64,000 nucleotides of DNA, from contig NZ_BBJP01000030.1 of assembly GCF_000739595.1 (NCBI RefSeq), positions 62,001-126,000 of the forward strand, written 5' to 3'. Position numbers and translations under genes: made by a program. This DNA comes from Halorubrum halophilum. Lineage in GTDB: Archaea; Halobacteriota; Halobacteria; Halobacteriales; Haloferacaceae. The notes beneath the pieces were generated by a model that saw only the letters and a program-made list of their open reading frames with translations, searched no databases and was not told the DNA's origin. Below are positions 37,883-46,262 of the stretch, in pieces (the first letter of the stretch is position 1; each line of letters begins with the position of its first letter).

Positions 37883-40078
37883 GTGTCAGAGTCGCCGCAT
37901 CTGCGGTTCTTCCCGTACGAGGAGCCGTACCCGAACCAGCGCGAGGCGATGGACAGGATCGCCAACGCGCTGGACCGCGGACAGGACGTGCTGTTCGAGG
38001 GCGCACCGGGGACGGGGAAGACCCTCTCTGCGCTCGTACCCGCCTTAGAGCACGCCCGCGAGCACGACCGTACGGTCGTGATCACGACCAACGTCCACCA
38101 GCAGATGCGACAGTTCGTCGAGGACGCCCGCGCGATCACCGGCGAGGAGCCCATTCGCGCGGTCGTATTTAAGGGAAAATCCTCGATGTGTCACATCGAC
38201 GTCGACTATCAGGAGTGTCAGACCCTCCGGGACACCACCCGCGAGATGGTCGAGACGGAGAGCGAGGTCCGCGAGCTGGAGGCCCGCCAGCGCGAGCTGC
38301 TGGCCGAGAGCCGCGAGGGCGACGCGGGGGCCGCCGAGGCCCGTGAGTCGGTGATGGAGGAGCTCGACGAACTGGAAGCCGAGATCGAGGAGTACGAGAC
38401 CGCGAACGTCTGCGCCCACTACCGGAACAACCTCGTCGAGGACACCGACGAGTTCTTCGGGTGGCTGTTCGAGGACGTTCGCACTCCCGAGGACGTGTAC
38501 GCGTACGCGGACGAGCGCGAACTGTGCGGCTACGAGCTGCTGAAGGAGGGGATGGAGGGCGTCGATCTGGTGGTGTGTAACTACCACCACCTGCTGGACC
38601 CGAACATCCGCGAGCAGTTCTTCCGGTGGATCGACCGCGACCCCTCCGAGATAATCACCGTCTTCGACGAGGCCCACAACGTCGAGGACGCCGCCCGCGA
38701 CCACGCCACCCGGACCCTCACGGAGAACACGCTCGACGCCGCGCTCGACGAGCTCGCGGACAGCGACGACTCCCGCGCCGAGGCGGCCGAGAACGTCGTT
38801 CGCGCGTTCCGCGACGCCCTCGTGGAGACCCGCGACGACGCGCTCGGCGCCGGCCAGCGCGAGACGGTCGGTGAGAGCTGGGAGGACCTGTCTATCGCCA
38901 ACGACGACCGCCGCGACGACCTCACGCTCGCGTTCCTCCGCAACTACGAGGGGAAGGGGATCGACGCGGAGACCGAACTCGCGATCCAGCTCGGGCAGGC
39001 GCTCGACGAGGAGTACGAGCGCCGCTACCGCGACGGCGAGACCACGACCCGCACGGAGTGTCAGACCCTGCAGGCCGCCCGGTTCGTCTCCACGTGGATG
39101 GAGGAGGGGACGGAACTGGGCCAGTACCCGGTCGTCTCCGTGCGCCGCGACGGCGCCACCGAGGAGGTGTACGGTCGGGCGGAGCTGTACACCTGCATCC
39201 CGCGCCGCGTCACCGAGGAGCTGTTCGGCGAGGTCGCCGCCTCGGTGCTGATGAGCGCGACGCTCCGCCCCTTCGACGTCACGAAGGACGTACTCGGCTT
39301 AGAGGACGTGGCGGCGCTCGCGTACGAGATGGGGTACCCCGAGGAGAACCGCCGGACGTTCGCGGTGGACACGCCCCCGCTTTTCGCCTCCGAGCGCAAC
39401 GACCCGGAGACGCAGGGAACGGTGGCGTCGCTGCTGCGCGACGCGATCCGCTTCACGCCGGGGAACACGCTCGCCTTCTTCCCCTCCTACGCCGAGGCCG
39501 AGCGCTACTACGAGCGGCTCGGCGGGTCGGCGGGCGGGAGCGTGGGGACCGGAAAGACCGGCGCCCGCTACCTCGACGGTCCCGGAGAGGACGAGGAGGA
39601 ACTGCGCAGAAAGTTCGTCGAGAGCGACGATGCGACCCTCTTCACCTCTCTGTGGGGAACGCTCGCCGAGGGAGTGAGCTTCGACGGCGACGACGCCCGG
39701 ACGGTCGTGGTCGTCGGCGTTCCGTACCCGCACCTCTCGGACCGGATGGAAGCGGTCCAAGACGCTTACAATCGGGCGTTCGCCGACCGCGACCGCTCCC
39801 GCGACCCCGGCTGGGCGTACGCGGTCGAGATCCCGACGATCCGCAAGACGCGACAGGCGCTTGGGCGAGTCATCCGCGGCCCCGACGACTTTGGTGTCCG
39901 GATCCTCGCAGACCGCCGGTACACGACCGCGGACATGGGAAAGTACTCGGTGCGCGGCGCGTTCCCGCCGGAGGAGCGCGACGAACTGCTCGATCTCGAC
40001 CCGGAGAAACTGAAGTTCGCGACGCTGAACTTCTACGGGGACCACGACGCGTACGACGGGGCACCGCCGGAGCCGTGA
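37883..40078 (+). CDS. XPD/Rad3-type superfamily 2 DNA helicase
   Basis: ATP-dependent 5'-3' DNA helicase of 731 residues. Walker A GAPGTGKTLSA near residue 41, DEAH box VFDEAHNVED near 262, helicase C motifs LFTSLWGTLAEGVSFDGD near 586 and QALGRVIRGPDDFG near 659. Four cysteines between motifs Ia and II (MCHI, ECQT, NVCAHY, ELCGYE) fit the iron-sulfur domain of XPD, with a long charged coiled-coil insertion between the second and third. GTG at 37883 gives the family start VSESPHLRFFPYEEPYPNQ; the preceding 29 codons have no homology. Likely works in excision repair with other factors. Confidence 0.88.
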   Translation: MSESPHLRFFPYEEPYPNQREAMDRIANALDRGQDVLFEGAPGTGKTLSALVPALEHAREHDRTVVITTNVHQQMRQFVEDARAITGEEPIRAVVFKGKSSMCHIDVDYQECQTLRDTTREMVETESEVRELEARQRELLAESREGDAGAAEARESVMEELDELEAEIEEYETANVCAHYRNNLVEDTDEFFGWLFEDVRTPEDVYAYADERELCGYELLKEGMEGVDLVVCNYHHLLDPNIREQFFRWIDRDPSEIITVFDEAHNVEDAARDHATRTLTENTLDAALDELADSDDSRAEAAENVVRAFRDALVETRDDALGAGQRETVGESWEDLSIANDDRRDDLTLAFLRNYEGKGIDAETELAIQLGQALDEEYERRYRDGETTTRTECQTLQAARFVSTWMEEGTELGQYPVVSVRRDGATEEVYGRAELYTCIPRRVTEELFGEVAASVLMSATLRPFDVTKDVLGLEDVAALAYEMGYPEENRRTFAVDTPPLFASERNDPETQGTVASLLRDAIRFTPGNTLAFFPSYAEAERYYERLGGSAGGSVGTGKTGARYLDGPGEDEEELRRKFVESDDATLFTSLWGTLAEGVSFDGDDARTVVVVGVPYPHLSDRMEAVQDAYNRAFADRDRSRDPGWAYAVEIPTIRKTRQALGRVIRGPDDFGVRILADRRYTTADMGKYSVRGAFPPEERDELLDLDPEKLKFATLNFYGDHDAYDGAPPEP

Positions 40079-40124
40079 GCCGGTGGCGGGTGAGGACCGC
40101 CGCCGACGCCGCGAGCTCTCTTCT

Positions 40125-40484
40125 TCATCCCGGCCGCGCCGCGAGCAGCACCGCGATCCCGAGCAGCACGATTCCGAGCAGCGTCGTGATCACCGCGTGG
40201 ATCACGGTCATCCCGACCACGAGCCGTCGGGGCTGGTCGTAGCTCCACGCGAACATGGCGCCGTCGACGAGGAGCGCGGCCCCGACGATCAGCCCCTCGG
40301 GGAGCGCGAAGGCGCCGCCGACGACGCCGATCACCGCGGGGAGCGGGCCGACGTAGAGGGCGCGTCGCGGGTCCACGTCGCCGAGGACGTTCCGGGCGGC
40401 GAGGTGGGCGGTCAGGGAGAGGAACAGCGCGAACAGGACGGTCGTCCCCAGCACCGACGCCGGCGTCACCGTCTGAAGGAGCAT
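40125..40484 (-). CDS. Four-helix membrane protein of unknown function
   Basis: A 119-residue protein with four hydrophobic helices (about 8-28, 42-62, 65-82 and 90-112) and little else. It resembles haloarchaeal DUF7473-like proteins in length and composition, from memory only. It is convergent with the helicase gene and sits 60 bp upstream, in position, of the tbp stop. Confidence 0.6.
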   Translation of the reverse strand: MLLQTVTPASVLGTTVLFALFLSLTAHLAARNVLGDVDPRRALYVGPLPAVIGVVGGAFALPEGLIVGAALLVDGAMFAWSYDQPRRLVVGMTVIHAVITTLLGIVLLGIAVLLAARPG

Positions 40485-40544
40485 GGACGACCTACGGCGC
40501 GGCGGGTAAAAGTGGTCGCGGAATCGGATCGGGCGAGAACGACA

Positions 40545-41102
40545 TCAGGCCAACAGCCCGAGCCCGTCCAGCTCCTCGACGATCACGTCGACGGCGGCCG
40601 CGGCGTCGTCGGGGCTCGTCCCGCCGGTGACGACGAGCTTCCCGCTGCCGAACAGAAGCGCCACCACGTCGGGCTCGTCGATCCGGTAGACGAGCCCCGG
40701 GAACTGCTCCGGCTCGTACTCGATGTGTTCGAGCCCGAGCCCGATCGCGATCGCGTTGAGGTTGAGGCTCTCGCCGAGGTCGGCGGACGTGACGATATTC
40801 TGGACCGTGATCTCCGGGTCCTCGATCGGGATCTGGAGCTTGCGGAGCTCGTCGAACACCAGAGCGAGGCTCTCGTGGACGGCGTCGATTGAGTTTGCGC
40901 CGGTACAGACGATCTTCCCGGACCGGAAGATCAGCGCGGCCGACTTCGGGTCCGTGGTGCGGTAAACGAGCCCCGGGAACTGCTCCGGATCGTAGTCGGC
41001 GCCCTCGAGATCCATCGCGACGCTCTGGAGATCGAGCTCCTGCCCGATCCCCGTGGAGGCAACGACGTTCTCTATCGTGATCGTCTCCTTCGGATCGGCC
41101 AT
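40545..41102 (-). CDS. tbp: TATA-box-binding protein
   Basis: General transcription factor (185 residues) that binds promoter TATA boxes and recruits TFB and RNA polymerase. It consists of two direct repeats: ENVVASTGIGQELDLQSVAM...PGLVYRTTDPKSAALIF and QNIVTSADLGESLNLNAIAI...PGLVYRIDEPDVVALLF. GSGKLVVTGG and RSGKIVCTGA are the matching DNA-contact strands. ATG at 41102 (MADPKETITIENV) is the conserved haloarchaeal start; the much longer upstream frame is a shadow of the methyltransferase. Haloarchaea usually have several TBPs; this looks like the main one. Confidence 0.96.
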   Translation of the reverse strand: MADPKETITIENVVASTGIGQELDLQSVAMDLEGADYDPEQFPGLVYRTTDPKSAALIFRSGKIVCTGANSIDAVHESLALVFDELRKLQIPIEDPEITVQNIVTSADLGESLNLNAIAIGLGLEHIEYEPEQFPGLVYRIDEPDVVALLFGSGKLVVTGGTSPDDAAAAVDVIVEELDGLGLLA

Positions 41103-41130
41103 TTCTACCTCGATACACACTTGAAGCACG

Positions 41131-41138
41131 TAAAAAGG
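41131..41138 (-). promoter_or_regulatory. TATA-like box of tbp
   Basis: The minus strand reads CCTTTTTACGTG, 28-36 bp before the ATG. The same AT-rich patch may also serve the divergent methyltransferase gene. Confidence 0.4.
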
Positions 41139-41189
41139 TGGCTGGTCGGAACCGCTATCCTCTTGCGACCGGCGGCACGACTCCGCGGC

Positions 41190-42296
41190 GTGTACTGGCT
41201 CGAACTCGCCGGCGAGGAGGACGCGTTCGCCGCCCGCGAAGCCGCCGTCGCGGCGACGGGCGTGGAGCTGCTCGCGCCGGGGGTCGCGCGCGCCGGGAGC
41301 GTCGGTGACGGGGTCGGTGGTGGCGGGGACGGGGACGGGAGTGTCGCCGACCGGGAGAGCCCGGTCCGTCGCCTCGCGTACACCCGCGCCGCCCACGAGG
41401 CGATCGCCCGGACCGACGCCGAGGTCGACGCCGCCGCGACCGCCCTCGACGCGGCGCCGCTCGACCGCTCGGGCACCGTCGCGGTCCGCGCCCGCAACGT
41501 CCGGAACACGACCGAGGTCTCGACGAGCGACGCCGAGCGCGAGTTGGGCGGCGTCCTCGTTGACCGCGGGTTCGACGTCGACCTCGACGACCCAGACCAC
41601 GTCCTGCGCGCGCTGTTCGCGGCCGGCGAGCGAGACGACCACGAGGCGGTCCCGGGCGCGGACGGCGGCGAGACCGGGATCTGCGCGCTCGGGTGGGTCG
41701 CCGTCGAGGCCGCCCGCGACTTCGCGCCGAAGCCGACCGACCGGCCCTTCTTCCAGCCGGGGAGCATGGCGCCGGCCGACGCCCGCGCGTACGTCAACCT
41801 CGCCGGCGCCGCGCCCGGCCGGACCCTCCTCGACCCGATGTGCGGCACCGGCGGGCTCCCGCTGGAGGCCGGAATCGTCGGGGGCGATGTGATCGCGTGC
41901 GACGCCCAGGCGAAGATGATCCGCGGGACGCGCGAGAACCTCCGCGAGTACGTGGACGGCGGGGTCGAAGACGACACCGAGAGTCCCGGTTCCGCTCCCG
42001 ACTGGCACGTCGCCCGCGGCGACGCCACCGACCTCCCCCTGCGCGACGACGTGGTCGACGGGGTCGCGTTCGACGCCCCGTACGGCCGCCAGTCGAAGAT
42101 CGCCCGCCACAAGCTCGCGGACCTCGTCGGGGGCGCGCTCGCGGAGGCCGCCCGGGTCGCGCCTCGGGCCGTCATCGTCGCCGACCGCGACTGGCGCAGG
42201 GAGGCGCTTGGGGCCGGTTGGTCGGTCGACGCCGCCTTCGAGCGCCGGGTCCACCGGTCGCTCACGCGGCACGTACTCGTGCTCGACCGAGAGTGA
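41190..42296 (+). CDS. tRNA (guanine(10)-N2)-dimethyltransferase-like (TrmG10/Trm11 family)
   Basis: S-adenosylmethionine-dependent RNA methyltransferase (368 residues). The N-terminal half is a THUMP-like RNA-binding region, with AARDFAPKPTDRPFFQPG leading into the catalytic domain. Motif I is DPMCGTGGLPLEAGIVG near residue 215, and the motif IV equivalent is FDAPYGRQSKI near 292, where DAPY stands in for the usual D/N-PPY. GTG at 41190 begins VYWLELAGEEDAF, matching the MYLLELxGE start of the family. Residues 50-60 hold a glycine/aspartate loop not seen in most members. Confidence 0.85.
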   Translation: MYWLELAGEEDAFAAREAAVAATGVELLAPGVARAGSVGDGVGGGGDGDGSVADRESPVRRLAYTRAAHEAIARTDAEVDAAATALDAAPLDRSGTVAVRARNVRNTTEVSTSDAERELGGVLVDRGFDVDLDDPDHVLRALFAAGERDDHEAVPGADGGETGICALGWVAVEAARDFAPKPTDRPFFQPGSMAPADARAYVNLAGAAPGRTLLDPMCGTGGLPLEAGIVGGDVIACDAQAKMIRGTRENLREYVDGGVEDDTESPGSAPDWHVARGDATDLPLRDDVVDGVAFDAPYGRQSKIARHKLADLVGGALAEAARVAPRAVIVADRDWRREALGAGWSVDAAFERRVHRSLTRHVLVLDRE

Positions 42297-42451
42297 TAGA
42301 GCGATACCGCTACGAGATCGGCGCGATTTCACCGACCCGAGAGTGAACGATCGGTCGTCGATACCCGGCGGATGAGCGTCGCAGGCGACAAGTTTCAGTT
42401 TCACCGCCCCCGCGGGCAACGGTTAAGTGGGCGGCCTGTCGTGGTGTGCAC

Positions 42452-43579
42452 ATGACCGGGGACGCCGGCGGCGACATGCTCTCGTGGGACGAGTCGGTGT
42501 TCCGCGACGAGTCGGTGTTCGAAATCGACCACGTCCCCGAGACGTTCCGCCACCGCGAGAGCCAGCTGGAGAGCTTGAAGTACGCGCTCCGCCCCGCCGT
42601 CCGCGGCTCTCGCCCCCTCAACACGATGGTTCGCGGCCCGCCCGGCACCGGGAAGACCACCGCAGTCCAGAAGCTGTTCGGCGAGCTCGGCGCCCGCACC
42701 GACGTGCGAACGGTCCGGGTGAACTGCCAAGTGGACTCGACGCGGTACGCGGTGTTCTCGCGGCTGTTCGAGGGGATCTTCGACTACGAGCCCCCCTCCT
42801 CCGGAATCTCCTTCAAGAAGCTGTTCGGGCAGATAACCGACCGGCTCGTCGAGGAGGACGACGTGCTCGTCGTCGCCTTAGACGACGTGAACTACCTCTT
42901 CTACGAGAACGAGGCGTCCGACACCCTCTACTCGCTGCTTCGCGCCCACGAGGCGCACTCGGGCGCGAAGATCGGCGTCATCGTCGTCTCCTCCGATCTG
43001 GGCCTCGACGTGATCGACGACCTCGACACCCGAGTGCAGTCCGTCTTTCGACCCGAGGAGGTGTACTTCCCCGTCTACGACGCCACCGAGATCTACGACA
43101 TCCTCTCCGAGCGCGCGAAGCGCGGGTTCCACGACGGCGTCATCGGCGACGCCGAACTGGAGCGCGTCGCCGACCTGACCGCCGAGAGCGGCGACCTCCG
43201 AGTCGGGATCGACCTGCTCCGCCGGGCAGGGCTCAACGCGGAGATGCGCGCCGCGAAGACGATCGCAGAGGAGGATGTGGAGTCCGCCTACGACAAGTCC
43301 AAACACGTCCACCTCTCGCGGTCGCTCCGCGGGCTCTCGGACTCCGAGCGCGCCCTCGTCCGCGTGCTCGCCGAGAACGACGGCGAGCGCGCCGGGGCGG
43401 TGTACGAGGCGTTCCGCGACGAGACCGACCTCGGCTACACCCGCTACTCGGAGATCATCAACAAGCTCGACCAGCTCGGCGTGATCGACGCGGAGTACGC
43501 CGAGGTGGAGGGGCGCGGGCGCTCGCGGGAACTCTCCTTGGCCTACGAGTCCGAGGCGGTGCTGGAACGGCTGGAGTAG
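42452..43579 (+). CDS. Orc1/Cdc6 family replication initiator
   Basis: AAA+ ATPase of 375 residues related to eukaryotic Orc1 and Cdc6. Walker A RGPPGTGKTTAVQKLF near residue 65, Walker B VVALDDVNYLF near 144 (Asp-Asp in place of the usual Asp-Glu), sensor 1 IVVSSDL near 180, then a winged-helix DNA-binding domain from about 285 (LVRVLAENDGERAGAVYEAF...YTRYSEIINKLDQLGVID). The ATG at 42452 has a TTAAG box about 27 bp upstream; a GTG two codons earlier is possible. Haloarchaea carry many such paralogues and only some fire origins; no clear origin repeats are seen in the 155 bp upstream. Confidence 0.9.
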   Translation: MTGDAGGDMLSWDESVFRDESVFEIDHVPETFRHRESQLESLKYALRPAVRGSRPLNTMVRGPPGTGKTTAVQKLFGELGARTDVRTVRVNCQVDSTRYAVFSRLFEGIFDYEPPSSGISFKKLFGQITDRLVEEDDVLVVALDDVNYLFYENEASDTLYSLLRAHEAHSGAKIGVIVVSSDLGLDVIDDLDTRVQSVFRPEEVYFPVYDATEIYDILSERAKRGFHDGVIGDAELERVADLTAESGDLRVGIDLLRRAGLNAEMRAAKTIAEEDVESAYDKSKHVHLSRSLRGLSDSERALVRVLAENDGERAGAVYEAFRDETDLGYTRYSEIINKLDQLGVIDAEYAEVEGRGRSRELSLAYESEAVLERLE

Positions 43580-43618
43580 CCCGACGCCTTTTCAACGGCT
43601 CCGCACGCACTCGACTCC

Positions 43619-44371
43619 ATGAAGACGAGCGGCGGCAGCGACGCGGCGAAGCGACGCGCCGGCGAGTCGGCGGCCGAGGCGGTCGCCGACGGCGAGGTAG
43701 TCGGCCTCGGCACCGGATCGACGGCGGCCCACGCGATCCGGCGGCTCGGGGATCGGGTCGGCTCGGGCCTCGACATCCGGGGCGTCGCCACGTCCTTCGC
43801 GAGCCGCGAACTCGCGGCCGACCGCGGGATCCCCCTGCTCGACCTCGACGAGGCGGTGGGGCCTGACGCGCCCGGGATCGACGTCGCGATCGACGGGGCG
43901 GATCAGGTCGCGGTCGGCGCGGCAGGGAGCGACAAAACGGCGAGCGACGAAGCGGCGGCCGGCGTCGGCCCTCTTATAAAGGGCGGCGGCGCCGCGCACG
44001 CCCGCGAGAAGTTGGTCGACGCGGCGGCCGGCCGCTTCCTCGTCGTCGCCGATCCCTCGAAGGAGGTGCCGGTCCTCGACCGGTCCGTTCCGGTGGAGGT
44101 CCTCCCGGCCGGTCGATCCGCGGTCGCGGAGGCGGTTCGGGCGGCCGGCGGCGAGCCGACCCTGCGGCGCGCGGAGCGGAAGGACGGGCCGGTCGTCACG
44201 GACAACGGAAACCTCGTGCTCGACTGCGCGTTCGGCGAGATCGACGACCCGGGCGCGCTGGCGACGGCGCTGTCGACGACGCCCGGCGTCGTCGAACACG
44301 GGCTCTTCGTCGGGCTCGCGGACGAGGTCCACGTCGGGACGGAGACGGACGTGCGGGTCGCGAGACGGTGA
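43619..44371 (+). CDS. rpiA: Ribose-5-phosphate isomerase A
   Basis: Interconverts ribose-5-phosphate and ribulose-5-phosphate (250 residues). Signature loops: GLGTGSTAAHAIRRLG near residue 31, the aspartate loop IDGADQVAV near 91 and LIKGGGAAHAREKLVDAA near 119 with the catalytic glutamate and lysine. A short alanine/serine insertion (residues 99-113) precedes the GGG loop. It follows the Orc1/Cdc6 gene after 39 bp on the same strand. Confidence 0.94.
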   Translation: MKTSGGSDAAKRRAGESAAEAVADGEVVGLGTGSTAAHAIRRLGDRVGSGLDIRGVATSFASRELAADRGIPLLDLDEAVGPDAPGIDVAIDGADQVAVGAAGSDKTASDEAAAGVGPLIKGGGAAHAREKLVDAAAGRFLVVADPSKEVPVLDRSVPVEVLPAGRSAVAEAVRAAGGEPTLRRAERKDGPVVTDNGNLVLDCAFGEIDDPGALATALSTTPGVVEHGLFVGLADEVHVGTETDVRVARR

Positions 44372-44451
44372 GGGTGGTCACCGAATCGACGGACGCGCCG
44401 CTCGCCGATCGGCGGGTGCGCAAAAAATGAAGAACTGAAAGCGCGTTCGTC

Positions 44452-44619
44452 TTAGAGGTCGCGAGGCTGGACCGTCTTCCGGTCGTTGGCCTCGGCGCGG
44501 CGCGCGGCGTCTTCGAGCAGCTCGTCCACTTCGTCGTCGAGTGCGTCGTAGAAGTCCGAAGCGACGTTCTTGTCGTCCAGCGCTTCCTTGACGGCCGCTT
44601 TGACAATAAGGTCTGCCAT
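44452..44619 (-). CDS. DUF1931/histone-fold mini-protein
   Basis: A 55-residue protein that starts MADLIVKAAVKEALDDKNV and ends RKTVQPRDL. This is the conserved haloarchaeal short DUF1931 family, whose helix-strand-helix pattern resembles a histone fold (NF-YB-like). It may bind DNA or form dimers; its role is not established. The frame is below the usual length cut-off for automatic calls. ATG at 44619 has a CTTATTAAC box 24-33 bp upstream, which supports a leaderless mRNA. It is convergent with rpiA (80 bp between stops). Confidence 0.85.
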   Translation of the reverse strand: MADLIVKAAVKEALDDKNVASDFYDALDDEVDELLEDAARRAEANDRKTVQPRDL

Positions 44620-44642
44620 GCGCTCGACGCTATCCGTCGACA

Positions 44643-44652
44643 GTTAATAAGA
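44643..44652 (-). promoter_or_regulatory. TATA-like box of the DUF1931 gene
   Basis: The minus strand reads CTCTTATTAACTG, 24-33 bp before the ATG at 44619. Confidence 0.5.
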
Positions 44653-44806
44653 GTTCCTGAATTCGACCGCGAGGGACGCCGTGCGGGCGGTTCGCGGCGG
44701 TGTCCGGAAGCGCTTACTTATAAACTTTGTGAGAACGAGAGGCGATCGGCGGCCGAGATCGGCTCGAATCGATAGGTACGACACCGTTCGGCCCGGACGA
44801 GCGACC

Positions 44807-45592
44807 ATGCGCGACACGCTTGAGGCGCTCGACGCCGGCGAAATCGGCGTCATGGAGGCGGAGTCACGGCTCGCGGGCTACGCGACGACGGCGTCGGGGC
44901 GGTTCGACGCCGCCCGGGAGGGTCGGCGCGGGATCCCGGAGGCGATCCTCGCGGAGGGGAAGACGCCCGCGGAGGTCGCCGCGCTGACGGCGACCGCGGT
45001 GGAGACGACGGGCCGCGCGCTCGTCACGCGGGCCGACGCGGACGACGCGGCCGCGATCCAGACGGCGGTCGAGGACCTCGAACTCGACACCCCGGACCCG
45101 CTCGACGCGACCGTCGACCACGACGAGCGGACCGGGACCGTCGTCGTCCACGCCGGCGACTTCGACCGACCGGACCTCGACGCGACCGTCGCGGTCGTCG
45201 CGGCCGGCACCGCGGACGCGGCGGTCGCGGGAGAGGCGGCAGTCGTCGCCCGCGAGATCGGCGCGACGGTCGACCGGATCGACGACGTGGGGGTCGCGAA
45301 CCTCGACCGGATCTTGGACCAGCGCGACCGCGTCCGCGAGGCCGACGTGGTCGTGGTCGCCGCCGGCCGTGAGGGGGCGCTCCCGACGGTCGTCGCGGGA
45401 CTCGTCGCCGCGCCGGTGATCGCGCTGCCGGTCTCGACAGGGTACGGCGTCGGCGGCGAGGGCGTCGCGGCGCTAGAGGGGGCGCTCCAGTCCTGCTCCG
45501 TACTCACGACGGTGAACGTCGACGCCGGCTTCGTCGCCGGCGCGCAGGCGGGCCTGATCGCTCGGGCGGTCGACGCCGCTGGGCACGACTGA
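44807..45592 (+). CDS. larB: Nickel-pincer cofactor biosynthesis protein LarB
   Basis: Carboxylase/hydrolase of 261 residues that converts nicotinic-acid adenine dinucleotide into pyridinium-3,5-biscarboxylate mononucleotide, the first step of the nickel-pincer nucleotide. The C-terminal two-thirds is a PurE-like domain: VAVVAAGTADAAVAGEAAVV near residue 127, VVVVAAGREGALPTVVAGLV near 184 and PVSTGYGVGGEGVAALEGAL near 211. ATG at 44807 (MRDTLEALDAGEIG) is the family start; the frame extends upstream to 44681 without homology. LarE is 32 kb away. Promoter: ACTTATAAAC near 44718. Confidence 0.9.
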   Translation: MRDTLEALDAGEIGVMEAESRLAGYATTASGRFDAAREGRRGIPEAILAEGKTPAEVAALTATAVETTGRALVTRADADDAAAIQTAVEDLELDTPDPLDATVDHDERTGTVVVHAGDFDRPDLDATVAVVAAGTADAAVAGEAAVVAREIGATVDRIDDVGVANLDRILDQRDRVREADVVVVAAGREGALPTVVAGLVAAPVIALPVSTGYGVGGEGVAALEGALQSCSVLTTVNVDAGFVAGAQAGLIARAVDAAGHD

Positions 45593-45749
45593 CCGTGAGC
45601 AGGGGACCGCCGGCTGCGAGCGGGCGTCGAGACGGATCGTCGGCTTGCGGCGGCCGTTTATAAGTGATTTTCCGGAAGCTGACGGGGGTGAGAAAGGGTA
45701 TTTGTTCGTCGAAACCCTACAATCGATCGCCGGTGAAGACCGGTACCAA

Positions 45750-45902
45750 ATGCCACGCTGTGACCACTGCGGGTCGCACGTCTCGGACCGCTTTGCACGC
45801 GTCTTCGCGGACGAGCACGGCGACCTGAACGCCTGTCCGGACTGTTCCGCGAACGCCGGGATCGCCGAAGTCTCCCGGGAACGCGCCGGCACCGGAGACT
45901 GA
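45750..45902 (+). CDS. Small zinc-ribbon-like protein (two CxxC)
   Basis: A 50-residue protein with MPRCDHCGSHVSDRF at the start and ACPDCSANAG in the second half. Two CxxC pairs 25 residues apart would bind one zinc. It matches a common haloarchaeal class of short zinc-finger proteins (DUF7563-like, from memory) with suggested regulatory roles. ATG at 45750 is chosen because homologues start MPRC/MPEC. TTTATAAGTG at 45656 and TATTTG near 45698 are possible promoters. Confidence 0.75.
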   Translation: MPRCDHCGSHVSDRFARVFADEHGDLNACPDCSANAGIAEVSRERAGTGD

Positions 45903-45972
45903 CTCGTCGATCCCACCGTAATATCGCGCGAAGACCGGCAGCTATTCGTTCCGGTCGCGCCGATCCGGTGGC

Positions 45973-46239
45973 GTGCCGACGCCGAACCAGAACTCGCCTC
46001 ACCACGTCTACGTCATCGAATGCGCGGACGGGACGTTTTATACCGGGTACACCACCGACGTCGAGCGGCGCGTCGCCGAGCACGACGCCGGCGAGGGCGC
46101 CAAGTACACCCGCGGGCGGACCCCCGTGACCCTGCGCCACGTCGAGTCGTTCGACTCGAAGTCGGCGGCGATGTCCAGAGAGCACGCGATCAAGTCGCTC
46201 ACGCGGGCCGAGAAAGAGGAGCTTATCGGCGACGCGTAG
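45973..46239 (+). CDS. GIY-YIG domain nuclease-like protein
   Basis: An 88-residue single-domain protein of the GIY-YIG (YhbQ/UPF0213-like) group. [16 protein letters not shown] carries the YVI and YTG halves of the motif, [18 protein letters not shown] the conserved arginine and KYTRGR block, and AMSREHAIK the metal-binding glutamate. Such small proteins are linked to DNA or RNA cleavage, but their cellular job is uncertain. GTG at 45973 is the chosen start. Its end is convergent with hisG, 23 bp apart. Confidence 0.88.
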   Translation: MPTPNQNSPHHVYVIECADGTFYTGYTTDVERRVAEHDAGEGAKYTRGRTPVTLRHVESFDSKSAAMSREHAIKSLTRAEKEELIGDA

Positions 46240-46262
46240 CGCTCTCTCGCTTTCTCCCGGGG

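Noticed and set aside
42297-42445. Replication origin upstream of the Orc1/Cdc6 gene
   Set aside because: No repeated origin-recognition boxes or AT-rich unwinding element were seen in the gap; only a promoter-like box.
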